From Bacteroidota bacterium (GTDB taxonomy: Bacteria; Bacteroidota; Ignavibacteria; Palsa-1295): a DNA stretch of 64,000 nucleotides. The stretch lies in NCBI GenBank assembly GCA_018266755.1, contig JAFDZW010000005.1, positions 248,001 through 312,000 on the forward strand, given 5' to 3'. The notes beneath the pieces were generated by a model. The model was given only the letters and a program-made list of their open reading frames with translations. It searched no databases and was not told where the DNA came from. Shown one piece after another: positions 29,701 to 38,300 of the stretch (its first letter is position 1; each line of letters starts with the position of its first letter). The translations under genes were made by a program, and so were the position numbers.

Positions 29701-31108
29701 GAGGTACGTTCGTCGATGCTGGGTAGCGGTAGGCATCGTATGATCCACCAACAGCTTTAGAAACTGGTGGAAGGTCGTAGTACATCACCGCCGAGCGCTT
29801 GCGAACATCCGTCGTATTGGTTGTGCTTCGCCACAGTTCGACTGTCGGAGCCGAGACGACATCCGGGTAGTTCTGGCCGAGCGGTGACGTCACCGAGGAA
29901 TAGATACGCTCGTAGTTCTGGATGAACGAAGAATCGAGGAAGAAACGGTTACGGCGATAGTTTGCAGGCTGGATGGTAAAATCGGTGCCACTCGACGACC
30001 CAGGCCCGCCACCGAACGATTTCGATTGACGCTCGCCTTTTTTCTGCGCAGCAATGGCGGTCAGGTACATCGGGCCGAACCGCATTACGCCCTTGAATCC
30101 GAACAGTGCGGATTGTACGCCGATATACTTCGAGGGTGTATTGAGCGATACGTTACCGGCCTCGACACTTTGAATGATCTCGTCCGGATATCCTTGATAG
30201 CTCAGCTTGAACAAATTGTCGAACGAGAACTGACGAAGGCTCCCGAAATCGGTATTGATCTTCACCTTGTCACCGATCGAGCCGCTGAGACTCATATTGA
30301 CTTCCTGCCGGAAATCGAGCCCCGTTTCGGAGCCGGAGAAATAGGCACCTGTCGTCTGGAGAAATTGATTATCACGATACGCAAGGTGGATCGCAACATC
30401 GCCGTTGACGCGAAGATTGATCGACGGCTTACCGAAGATTGTCGGGACGATCGATGGCGGAATCGGAATAGAGATGGAGTTATAATCGCTGAGCACTCCG
30501 CCCGGTCCTTGTTGCTGTGTGCCTGTAGCTCCCGGCTTTCCGCTCCCTCCTGCACCGCCGGAAGCAACGTAGCTTTGCGCACTCTTTCGATACCCGTCGC
30601 GCATCTGATCGTCACGCTGACCGTCGACGTACTGATCGATCGTGTATGTTTGAGGTGTCGTTACATCGACGCCCAACATTTGGTCGTGGATCGTAACATT
30701 GCCGGCGGAATCGAACTCGACCTTCCGCAGAATCGGCGATGGTGGGAATTGACCGCCATATTGCGACGTCAGCTCGGCAGAAGGATGATACGGTGAACGA
30801 GGGTGGATAACGATGACACTATCTTTGCCTCCGAATGACGGGACTAACCCACCGAAGAAATCCTTCACCTTGCTGACCGCATTCCCGATCGACTCGGTAA
30901 GGGAATCCATCTTACTGACCGCTTCGACTTTCGAGGTATCGGCAGGGGTTTGTTCTTTCGTGGTCGTACTCTTCTTCAGACCGGCACAGGAATCGAGGAG
31001 AACCGAAGATCCGAGCGCCAGGACAAGAATACATGCACCGAATGACCAGGGCTGAAGAGCCCGGTGTCGTGGCAAGAATCCGATATAGCGCAGTATGGCC
31101 CGCGTCAC
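23771..31108 (-). CDS. sprA: T9SS outer-membrane translocon SprA (Sov)
   Basis: 2445 aa from a GTG at 31108, close to the size of known SprA/Sov. The N-terminal hydrophobic stretch (CILVLALGSSVLLDSC) could be a signal peptide or an imperfect lipobox. SprA is a giant 36-strand outer-membrane barrel through which T9SS cargo exits. Diagnostic traits are repeated SprA-type segments (INLRVNGDVAIHLAYRDNQF, MSLSGSIGDKVKINTDF, IQSVEAGNVSL), a long periplasmic/plug region (SIAYLDDFEGGRNEFPLSMN), and a barrel end (EPRFSYDINQQLTIEGFYRY). Residues ~1855-1950 are a Gly/Pro/Gln-rich low-complexity loop. Divergent from the LptF/G gene, and followed closely by the HI0933-type gene. Confidence 0.95.
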   Translation of the reverse strand: MTRAILRYIGFLPRHRALQPWSFGACILVLALGSSVLLDSCAGLKKSTTTKEQTPADTSKVEAVSKMDSLTESIGNAVSKVKDFFGGLVPSFGGKDSVIVIHPRSPYHPSAELTSQYGGQFPPSPILRKVEFDSAGNVTIHDQMLGVDVTTPQTYTIDQYVDGQRDDQMRDGYRKSAQSYVASGGAGGSGKPGATGTQQQGPGGVLSDYNSISIPIPPSIVPTIFGKPSINLRVNGDVAIHLAYRDNQFLQTTGAYFSGSETGLDFRQEVNMSLSGSIGDKVKINTDFGSLRQFSFDNLFKLSYQGYPDEIIQSVEAGNVSLNTPSKYIGVQSALFGFKGVMRFGPMYLTAIAAQKKGERQSKSFGGGPGSSSGTDFTIQPANYRRNRFFLDSSFIQNYERIYSSVTSPLGQNYPDVVSAPTVELWRSTTNTTDVRKRSAVMYYDLPPVSKAVGGSYDAYRYPASTNVPPYNNKNLFAQALMVKVDTSQYSVDPKTGVITLFQEPSEQDIYAVSYILSQSNDRVGELVGTLNGDNTTPVVLKLLKPQYLMQAGATAPEWRDMLKNSYYVGATNVDPKSVSVRIAYTFPTGTAYEMVRSATGLVKSISVMGLDRFNNASGAPGSDGAFDVISGQSALLDSRTGTIIFPYLEPFGNRIIDFQNQQSRLNSAYRRDSTFYYPVIYTKPHENLKDTDLTKNNYISIDVKYSGGTSSIINLNAFNIVEGSVRVSVGGRQLVENEDYRVDVNSGTLTLLKPDLASAGQINVEYDTHDIFTTSTKTLVGLRAELPIVDHGLLGFSLMNYSMHLPTIKTRQGEEPMSNMILGTDASYKISLPGLTNLLNALPIFNLRDKSEMTFKFDAALSLPNPNTEKSPMSVDNGASIAYLDDFEGGRNEFPLSMNYARWVATSIPAEVPYFVSSGLADSQIVARKSKAFWYVEQPANTPIRDIIPNKSVADPATQAQVLDVVFDPNRRDGIYNHHPDSTEVPTNTWNGLMQYQQGLNVAATNTDAIEFWMNVKELDGADFPSAKLRFDMGAISEDVIPDGKLETEDKNGNGRYDPGEDNGLDTISNTDEHARYDPNGTQADPDHDDYSYTTNSQVYDNINGTEGNSNDAVSGSVRLPDTEDLNANATLDVDNSYYEYEIPLNPQNNPFIIGNTNNTWYQFRIPLTSFAKTVGSVDTAFSNLRYYRLWFTGFSKRVHIRLYDIGLFGSQWTRGLVGLNPTNPVGDTTFSVNYVSVENNQGPPTNYSSPPGAQRDQLAGQATVVYGNEQSIALQLKCVKSHSRREAVRIFPTPNDLFNYRSMAIWVHGGDGAPTTVTDTFNRVWVYFRFGGDKYNYYEYRRPLTNGWSNIHVDFGALAALKATKRDPSTVVSEAVNDGNVGAFYTVVGSPNITNAPYFVLGVDNETPDTCLTTEVWFDELRLLDANDKSDYAMNGSIQTKLAEFGTVTTNFLYERPDFHRVDERFNITRALTSGWGITGEFQMQKILPTWLERATKFPLVISHTESLLKPKYVPNTDVEVQSAIDKINSAASAGNITQESARALTDSITLTTETLTVRNAISATGVQFTWPGRFFLLPLFVNRLVYGFGYGEEYTRSPIYEYYRNWSWTGSLGYDLPIPSPPSVSPLTWVGSGTFDIGRYANWKINFLPSRLTLGVSATRSRLSYIDRISTLVFPPFTTPQDTIDILNSRQPFINRAFTMNRSMAFTWKLTENGFLSPVIDYSLDVASNLAGLETYNAPNDSAYQDVNGNWVYPYDSVYFYQRPFKAILGDIFFTHGKLVNPGHDYLAVQKFKLSTSPRLPWIFWVDKYIRPVFTYTNEYKWFDAQAGAQGDRTGQWRNTINTGFELNLRELGIDVFGSDQPGGKGKVPGKSAVQAQRPGSNVFGDNTDQAPDTFDQRRGGVRRIGDAPGQRPQSPSALPIPGDTGKKQSGSSQKPGPSTDTLHHVLGVGTEGIKDDLSVNDTLLTPVAPPQLQEQVVEEEPSVTARDIAKALIQTPFTDWNGTRFNFIQNNYSLNGALQGSGSGITNFLTRGIFAPEDDGNGPSRAYQLGLITDPHGRLLINFIPKFPFIQFGVRHGLRQADPFGHSIDINDVFTQTNMFELSTSRPLWSGASISLNWKAEFGYDERDELLIGPDGSITPLQVTKTGDVSRTFLSIPPLPFLNVSQSGIERVAQKWIDLAASHNYTTKAARDTMNAKLKNDLQKQAFMEGFETLPMFSSFLREYLPRLNYSFIWSGLEKFPLFKWADRASFRHAYNGNYKRVFKLNPGDVDELTTLQTISYSFRPLAALDLGWDKIWGGKLTVSANYDTQNDWASDYSFSRITSRLSTTFGINANFQKQGLSIPFLKLNLKNNFGATFNFSKTISSDVYYTFEDILLNPAGTSNGGITKTVIEPRFSYDINQQLTIEGFYRYERTTPASTGVLVPPTRTITAGFDIRLKVF

Positions 31109-31366
31109 GTGCAGGTTGGGTCGATCGAACTAGCGTGCTGCGCCGCTCACTGCGCCGCAGATGAAAAGTACCGAAATTATAATAACTTACCTTTCGGTGA
31201 ATACTGTCGCAATCCTTCGATAGACTCCTCCGTGAATGGGTTACTGTCAGCGAAAACTAACAGTGGGGCATTTTGGGCCGTTCCGGTCATTCCTGGACCA
31301 TCCGATAAACCGCAAATCCCGTTGTGAATTGAATCATTTGAGTTTATACTCACGTTAAATCCACGG
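31109..31366. promoter_or_regulatory. Divergent promoter region of sprA and the LptF/G permease
   Basis: 258 bp between divergent starts, so at least two promoters should lie here. No ORF of substance is seen. I could not assign -10/-35 boxes with confidence. Confidence 0.5.
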
Positions 31367-32785
31367 ATGGGTTTCAACGAACACGGTGCATCTCTCGATA
31401 CCCCGCTCAAGCGAAGCGGCTGGGCGACGTCGTTCCGGCTCTGGCGCTATATCCTCTCCGCGCACATTGGCCCATTTCTGCTTGCCTTCGTGGTGACAAT
31501 GTTCGTCTTCCTGCTCCAATTCCTGATGCGTTTCATTGACAAAATCGTCGGGAAAGGGTTAGGCTGGTGGACGATCATGCAACTGATCGCCCTCAATCTT
31601 GCGTGGATGGTGGTGCTTGCGCTCCCGATGGCTGCCCTTGTCGCCAGTCTCATGGCGTTCGGATCGATGTCGTCGTCGCAAGAGGTTACTGCAATGAAGG
31701 CTTCCGGCGTGAGCTTTTTGCGCATGCTCTTCCCTGTGCTGGTCGCAGCAAGCCTACTGGCCTATGCCGATCTGTGGTTCAATAATGAGGTCTTGCCAGA
31801 CGCGAACCATCGCGCAAAGGATCTCATGACCGATATCCAGCGCAAGAAACCGACGTTTGTCGTACGGCAAGGCGAGTTTACCGATCAGGACGCACTGCCT
31901 GGGTATTCGATCCTTGCCCGCCGTACGTTCGAACAATCGAATAATCTCGAAGGGATCGTGATCTTCGATCATACAGCACCTAATGAGACAAAGGTCATTA
32001 CGGCCAACAGCGCGACGTTCTCTTTTACGCGTGACTTCTCCAACCTGGTCATGAACCTGCGTGACGGAGAATTCCACCAGGCGCCGATTACCGCCGGGAC
32101 CGATTATCGCAACGGACATTTCAAAACATATCAGGTTCGGATCCCAACCTCGGGCTACGATTTCATGCGGCAAGAAAGCTCGGATCGTGGTGACCGAGAA
32201 CTTTCAGCGAACGATCTATTGAAGTATGTTCACGCTCGTGATACCATCGCCGCCAAACAGCTTGGGGCGCTTCGCACAACGATCCATCGCTTCGTCGTTG
32301 CAGTGAACGAACCGACACCCGACTTGCAACCCGTCACGAAAGATACCCTGCATAAGCTTCCACGCCAGGTCGGTTCGGGTGTGCGGCAGAACCTCTTCGA
32401 AGTTTCGAGTCTCGCTGCGCAGGCGAACGGTACCCTACTCGACGCCGGAAGCTACATGGTGGAGGTGCATAAGAAATATGCGCTGCCCGTGGCATGCCTG
32501 ATTTTCGTCCTTGTCGGCGCTCCGCTCGGAGCATTGGCGCGGCGAGGTGGTATTGGCGTCGGCGTCGGATTTTCCATCGGATTTTTTATTCTCTACTGGG
32601 CTTTCCTCATCGGTGGAGAAAAGCTCGCAGATCGCGGTATTACATCACCGTGGTTCGGAATGTGGAGCGCAAATATCGTCCTCGGCGTGTTAGGTACATA
32701 CCTGATTATCCGTGTCCTGACCGAGCGAACGGGCGTCGGCATCTCGTTCGCACCACTCATTCGCTTGTTCCGTAAACGCTCATGA
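31367..32785 (+). CDS. LptF/LptG (YjgP/YjgQ) family permease
   Basis: 472 aa. Three N-terminal helices (PFLLAFVVTMFVFLLQFLMRF, IMQLIALNLAWMVVLALPMAALVASLMAF) with the family motif SSSQEVTAMKASGVSFLRML. A large periplasmic beta domain (about 130-370) follows, then three C-terminal helices (LPVACLIFVLVGAPLGALARRGG, VGFSIGFFILYWAFLIGGEKLADRG). LptF/LptG move LPS out of the inner membrane with the LptB ATPase. Only one copy is seen here, so the partner lies elsewhere or the protein acts as a homodimer. It ends in an ATGA overlap with the next lipoprotein gene, suggesting translational coupling. Confidence 0.92.
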   Translation: MGFNEHGASLDTPLKRSGWATSFRLWRYILSAHIGPFLLAFVVTMFVFLLQFLMRFIDKIVGKGLGWWTIMQLIALNLAWMVVLALPMAALVASLMAFGSMSSSQEVTAMKASGVSFLRMLFPVLVAASLLAYADLWFNNEVLPDANHRAKDLMTDIQRKKPTFVVRQGEFTDQDALPGYSILARRTFEQSNNLEGIVIFDHTAPNETKVITANSATFSFTRDFSNLVMNLRDGEFHQAPITAGTDYRNGHFKTYQVRIPTSGYDFMRQESSDRGDRELSANDLLKYVHARDTIAAKQLGALRTTIHRFVVAVNEPTPDLQPVTKDTLHKLPRQVGSGVRQNLFEVSSLAAQANGTLLDAGSYMVEVHKKYALPVACLIFVLVGAPLGALARRGGIGVGVGFSIGFFILYWAFLIGGEKLADRGITSPWFGMWSANIVLGVLGTYLIIRVLTERTGVGISFAPLIRLFRKRS

Positions 32786-33315
32786 AGTACTTCCTACTTG
32801 GTTTGGTGTCCGCTGCGATATTCGCATCCTGTTGCGACCCCAAAGCGCGCAATTCATTTCCTCTGGTAATCGATTCATCCTACAGCGTTCAATCGGTGAA
32901 GGATGCCAAAGTACCGGTCCCTCCTGATTACGTTCTCGACTCGGGATATTACCCGATCTATTCGATTGATATTAAGAATACCGGCACCGAGGCAGATACG
33001 TTTCGGCTGGTCATTTCACCGCCATACTCCGGCCAGTATGTCGTCACGCCCGATTTTCAGCTTACGGACAAACACTATGTTGAGCCCGGACAGACTGCGA
33101 CATTCAGAACATACGGTCCAGTTCCGCCGAACGCGCTCGACACAGCAAAATATAGATACCTGTTCTTCTTTACCTCGACACCCGACAGCGTGAGTTTGCC
33201 GATCTTTCGACCGTGGGTCCAAATATTCTACGGCAAATCGATTGACGGACCCGAGACGTGCGGAACCCCAGAAACCAGCCTGGATGTGAATGTGGACAAC
33301 CTCGGGAAGAAATAA
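32782..33315 (+). CDS. Predicted lipoprotein with a CARDB/Ig-like region
   Basis: 177 aa. Signal peptide with lipobox FASC (MKYFLLGLVSAAIFASCC), so lipidated at Cys17. The body YPIYSIDIKNTGTEADTFRLVI followed by VEPGQTATFRTYGPVPPN looks like one CARDB-type Ig beta-sandwich. No enzyme motif. The start codon overlaps the stop of the LptF/G gene (ATGA), so expression is coupled and a role in envelope or LPS biogenesis is conceivable, but this is inference. Confidence 0.75.
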   Translation: MKYFLLGLVSAAIFASCCDPKARNSFPLVIDSSYSVQSVKDAKVPVPPDYVLDSGYYPIYSIDIKNTGTEADTFRLVISPPYSGQYVVTPDFQLTDKHYVEPGQTATFRTYGPVPPNALDTAKYRYLFFFTSTPDSVSLPIFRPWVQIFYGKSIDGPETCGTPETSLDVNVDNLGKK

Positions 33316-33338
33316 CCTTGCCCTGACTGTAACACCGC

Positions 33339-34490
33339 ATGACAGTCAGTTCGCGTCATAGCAGCTCGGTATTTACGGCATTCTTCCGGTCGGAGGCAAC
33401 GGGGGGAATCGTGCTCATTGTGACCACGATCGTTTCGCTCGTTCTTGCCAATTCTCCGCTCGCCGATCACTTCACGAGTATCATCACGCAGCCCGTTTTG
33501 CTGGAGCACAACGGTCACACCTTAACCATTCTCGATTGGATCAATGACGGGTTGATGAGCTTATTTTTTCTCGGCGTCGGTATGGAGATACGACGCGAAC
33601 TCACTCGCGGAGAACTCTCGACACCTACTGCCCGGCGACTTCCCGTCATTGCAGCGATTGGCGGAATGGCGGCCCCTGCGCTGATCTATCTTGCAGTTGC
33701 GGGCAATGGGGTGGCTGCTCGAGGATGGGCGATCCCCTCGGCCACGGACATTGCATTTTCGCTTGGAGTACTGTCGCTTCTCGGTGACCGTATCACGCGA
33801 TCCGTGAGGATCTTCGTAGCAGCACTTGCGATCATCGATGATCTTGGTGCAGTAGTAATCATCGCGCTCTTCTACGGCGGGTCACTCTCTCTCCCCTATC
33901 TCGTTGCAAGTGTGGTGTTGATACTGTTGATATGGGGCATCGCACACCGTGGGACCGCCACACTGTGGCTCATACTATTTACGGGAGTTGTATTGTGGTA
34001 TCTCTTACTCCAAAGCGGCATTCATCCAACGCTCGCCGGAGTGATGACAGGTCTTCTGCTACCTGCATCTCAGATACAGGAGCAGTTTGAGCGCCGCCTG
34101 AATCCTATAATCGCATTTGGGATCGTCCCACTTTTTGCACTGGTGAATGCTGCCGTTCCGATTCACGGTAATTCGATGATTGAGACCATCACTACAGGCG
34201 CGGGACTCGGGGTGTTACTTGGGCTCATCGTCGGCAAGCCTGTTGGAATTACCGTTGCAGCGCTACTTGCTCGTGGAAGGTCAGCGGGATCGTCGATACC
34301 GATCAAACAACTCGTCGGTGCTGCGATGCTCTGCGGAATCGGCTTTACGATGTCGCTCTTTATCACCCAACTGGCATTCACGGCCCCGAACCTGATCGAT
34401 CAGGCGAAGCTAGCGATTCTCTGCGGATCGTTGCTTTCCGGAATCATCGGGTATGCGTATCTTCGGGTGTTCGGGTCTACGGAAGTGTGA
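33339..34490 (+). CDS. nhaA: Na+/H+ antiporter NhaA
   Basis: 383 aa with 12 predicted helices. The paired Asp of the ion site is in LAIIDDLGAVVIIALFY, and the helix IV unwinding segment is PSATDIAFSLGVLSLLGDR. LFFLGVGMEIRREL, FALVNAAVPI and LCGIGFTMSLFITQLAF are further NhaA blocks. It expels Na+ in exchange for H+ and regulates pH. It follows the lipoprotein gene by 23 bp. Its 3' end overlaps the convergent cupredoxin-like gene by 14 bp. Confidence 0.97.
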   Translation: MTVSSRHSSSVFTAFFRSEATGGIVLIVTTIVSLVLANSPLADHFTSIITQPVLLEHNGHTLTILDWINDGLMSLFFLGVGMEIRRELTRGELSTPTARRLPVIAAIGGMAAPALIYLAVAGNGVAARGWAIPSATDIAFSLGVLSLLGDRITRSVRIFVAALAIIDDLGAVVIIALFYGGSLSLPYLVASVVLILLIWGIAHRGTATLWLILFTGVVLWYLLLQSGIHPTLAGVMTGLLLPASQIQEQFERRLNPIIAFGIVPLFALVNAAVPIHGNSMIETITTGAGLGVLLGLIVGKPVGITVAALLARGRSAGSSIPIKQLVGAAMLCGIGFTMSLFITQLAFTAPNLIDQAKLAILCGSLLSGIIGYAYLRVFGSTEV

Positions 34491-35271
34491 AATCGAGTGA
34501 GACAGGCTTTCCTGCTTCGATATGCACCTGTTGCTGCTTGACGAAATCCGGGCCTCGTTTGTACGATTGAATTCTTCCCTCGCCATCTTTCACCAACTCG
34601 ACAGTCCAGTTGTCTCTCCACAATGAGATCGTGTAATCGCCTGCCGGTATGTCCGTGATCGAATAGCTGCCCTGTGCATCCGTCACAGCATAGTATGGAT
34701 TCTCGGCGACATACACATATCCTCGCATCCACGGATGCACATCGCACGTGACGGCGAGTAGTCCGGGGGTCTTCATCTTCACTTCGCGTGCCGGCGAGCT
34801 TTCGGGCTGTGCCTCATTAACGATTGTCTCTGTGCCCTTCGTAATATGGAAATTATGCAACGCCGCATCAGAATTGGCGACGACGATCGACTTCCCAACC
34901 GGCACAGCGAGTATATGCGGAATAAACTCACAACCTTTCTGATCGACCTCCCACTTCTGTTCGACGAAGGCCTTGCCTTTGGATATATGTTCGATCGCAA
35001 CCACGCACCCGCCGATCCCATTGCCGCTGCCAAGCGCTCCAGGGTTCGGATGCGAGGTACCGCACACATCTTGATCCTTCTGTGTCTCGAGCATTGAGGT
35101 CGCCGGATGCTCGCCAACCAACATCACGTGGCCACTGACAGAACCACCTGAAGTGACGTTCTCAACACTATACCCCGAAGCAGGTGCCGCAGAGTCATCC
35201 TCTGCTTGTTTTTTTGAGCATCCAACCAAGAAGATACTTGCGACAATAATCGAACGGGTTAGAATCGTCAT
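34477..35271 (-). CDS. Cupredoxin-like lipoprotein with carboxypeptidase-regulatory-type C-domain
   Basis: 264 aa. Lipobox VGC in MTILTRSIIVASIFLVGCSKK. The central domain (about 45-200) has candidate copper ligands: a His in AALHNFHITKG, then TCDVHPWMRGYVYV with Cys, His (+3) and Met (+6), the plastocyanin/azurin-type ligand order. The C-terminal ~65 residues (YYAVTDAQGSYSITDIPAGDYTISLWR) form a carboxypeptidase-regulatory-like beta sandwich. It lies just downstream of the octaheme cytochrome on the same strand, beyond a terminator. It may be a periplasmic electron carrier for the bc-type complex, or only a copper-site protein. Redox role inferred. Confidence 0.75.
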   Translation of the reverse strand: MTILTRSIIVASIFLVGCSKKQAEDDSAAPASGYSVENVTSGGSVSGHVMLVGEHPATSMLETQKDQDVCGTSHPNPGALGSGNGIGGCVVAIEHISKGKAFVEQKWEVDQKGCEFIPHILAVPVGKSIVVANSDAALHNFHITKGTETIVNEAQPESSPAREVKMKTPGLLAVTCDVHPWMRGYVYVAENPYYAVTDAQGSYSITDIPAGDYTISLWRDNWTVELVKDGEGRIQSYKRGPDFVKQQQVHIEAGKPVSLDFTLP

Positions 35272-35291
35272 ACGATACTCAGATATGGAAA

Positions 35292-35321
35292 AGCCCCGGT
35301 CGCTGTGAGCGACCGGGGCTT
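35292..35321 (-). terminator. Rho-independent terminator of the bc-complex operon
   Basis: Near-perfect stem AGCCCCGGTCGCT/AGCGACCGGGGCT with a short loop, followed by TTTT on the minus strand, 23 bases past the octaheme gene's stop. Confidence 0.85.
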
Positions 35322-35344
35322 TGGTTGAATATTACTCGATCGCC

Positions 35345-38300
35345 TTACTTTGACGCATACTTGTGAAGCTTCTTCGTATGCATGAGCGAACTCGTCTTCT
35401 TCGCGTCGGCAGCAGGCTTCGTAAGCATACTTGCGGCTGTCGGCATTTCAGTCCGCTGCATGGCGGCTTCGTAATCGCCGTTCGGAAGCACGTACTTCGC
35501 GCTACCGTTGATAACGGCATACGGCGTCGCCGTAATCGTGGCATCCGTCCCGATCGATTCGAGATAATCCTTTACAGCCTGGATCTGCATCTTGTAATCG
35601 CCGCCGAGGATTTGCGGATCTGCAGCAGCCATCTTGCCGCCGCTCACCCAGAATGCCGTCATCGGTGTACCAGGCATGACGGAGTCAGGGCGACTGATCC
35701 ATGTCGTGATCCAATCCGGCCGCAAGCGCTTCTTCACGTTCGCAAGGTTCGGTGCCTTTGCGGTCGCTTCGCCGGTGGTGCCGACATAGTGACACGACAG
35801 ACATTTCAGCTTATCGAACATCTCCTTCCCATGCGGCACCATCGATGCATTCGCCTGATACTCATAGTTTGTCAAGACGAACGGACGCTTATGCAGACCG
35901 AGGAAGTAATTCGTCGCTAACGAGATATCGTCGTCGCTGAAACCATAGCTCGGCATGCGCATCTTGACAAGCGGACGGATTTTAACCGGTCCTTGCAAGA
36001 ACGTATGCAGCCAGTTTTCCTGAACACGACTTCCTTCCGGTCCAAGGAACGGCGGAGTGAAGTACGCGATGTTCTGATCGCCGGCATACTTTTCGTTAAT
36101 GAACTTCGCAACGTATCCGCCGCCCGATTCGATCTTATGACAGCCGACGCAGTTGTTCCAGTAAGTGAAGAACCGCCCCTTGTCAACCGCCACCTGATTC
36201 GCTTCCGTCTTCGAATCTCCGTATCCTGGCGCAACATAGACGCCGGTTTGTGAACGCAGGAATACCGAAAGAGCGTATGCCTCCTGCGTTGACATCTGGA
36301 AGTTCGGCATTTTCTGTGTGATGCGCTCGGTCGCATAGATGCGCGAGTTCATCATCTTGCCGACAGTCCATGTGTACCAATCCTGGCTTTCGTGAATCTC
36401 CGCTTCATCGACTTGTCCGAGCGGTAAGCCTGCCTTTTCGAACGTATGGCGCCAGCCTTCGAGCACCTTTCCGTCAAGGTCACCGTAGAAGAGCTCACCG
36501 GGTGTCTTCTTGCCGAACGTAGAGAGGCTGACCGAGACCTTCGATTCCTTTTCGAGTCCCTTGATCTGATGACAGCCGAAGCATCCGTAGCCCTTGACAA
36601 GCTTTTCGCCGGCAGTGATATCGGCTGCATTGGTCAGGCTACCGGTGAAGCCGGTCTTTACGGAGTCGTTCGAGCCTGTATGCTGCATGAGATATGCCGT
36701 AAGGTCGGACGCCTCATCGTCGCTCAGACGCAAGCTTGGCATACGAGAATGCGCCTGGTAGTTCTTCGGGTTCTTGAGCCAATCGAAGAGCCATTCAGCG
36801 GTAACTTTGGATCCTTCCTTATTGAGGTTCGGACCGAAACTGTTTCCTTCTTTCACGCGCATGAGATCATCCGACTTGTAGTCGTCGATCGAATGACATG
36901 CAACGCAACCGGCATCGAAGAACGTCTGCTTTCCTTTGAGCGCATCTCCGCCACCCGAGCGATGTGCGAGCGGCGCATAGTTCGACTCTTTCGAGCGATC
37001 CATAATAAAGGCCGTGACCTGACGTGCTTCCTCGTCGGTAAACATGAAGTTCGGCATGCGTGTCGAATGCGACCATCCGCGCGGATTCTTGATCCACTGG
37101 TACATCCAATCTGCCGTGACCTTCTTCGATACGTTTAGCAACGACGGCCCCTGACCCGTCTGCTCTTCCAGCCCCGGCATCGGATGGCAACCATAGCAGC
37201 CAAACCCGATAAAGAGCTTCTTCCCCATCGAAATATACTTTGCGTCCTCGAAGTCAAACTTCCCGCTGTGACAGTTCTGACAGGACGATTCCACGTAATG
37301 ACCGGTAAGCAGTGGCTGCGACCAATGCCGTTCGAATCCGTGTGCAAATTCTTCCGAGACGATCGATTGGCCCTGTCCTTCGTGACACGACGTACAACCG
37401 AGCACACCAGGCGCCGTCGGTTCGCCAACGCGGTGCTTCTTGATCATCAAGTCGACGTTCGGGTGCATGCGATAGAGCGCCGAGACGACTGCAACGACCG
37501 TATCGCCGTTTGTCTTGATCTTGTAGTGTTCGGGATCGTTATACTTATTCGCCTTTTTCCAGTTCGCTATCTCGGTCTTGTCGCCCGAGATAAGGGTATC
37601 GTTCTTGAACAACGGGTCGGCATAACTCAAGTGGCACGTTTCGCAACGGTCAACGCGCATCTTGAGGTTATTGAAGTTCGTCTTCTCGTAGTTATAGAGA
37701 ACGGTCTGTTTGACCTGAATAGGCATCTTGTCAACCGCTTCGATCTTACGATCGATCGCGATGACACCGGCGAATACGGAATCATACACAGACTGTGCAG
37801 CCTTCACACGCTTCTGGACCGCCTGAACGTTCGCCGCAAAATATGCATCTCGCTTTGCCTGCAATCCGTCCACGACCGTCTTCTGGGCAGCCATGTCCTT
37901 CTCGAGCTCGCGAAGCTTATGGCCGTCGCTGGTGGTGTCTTTATGCTGGATACGATCCTCGTCAAGCACATAATATGCTTCGTCGGCACGACTCTTGGTA
38001 AAGGTGTAATCGCGCTTTGCTTTCGCGATCTCCTTATCCATATCGTCAAGCTTCGAGAGCGATGCGGTGTACTTATCGCCTTCAAGAGCGTTCTTCGCGG
38101 TGCTCAGTTCTTTCCGAACAGACTTGCGAACGTCGATGGCGATCTTCCCAAGCTCCTTCTTGCGCTCGATGTGCAGACGAGCGGTCTTGAACGATTTGAA
38201 ATCGGCCTGAATATCCTTCCACGGGCGTCGGGTCATTGCTTCGTCGAGCACTGCCCATACCGTAAAGGCAAACAGGAGCAACGAAAGAATGCCGTAGATC

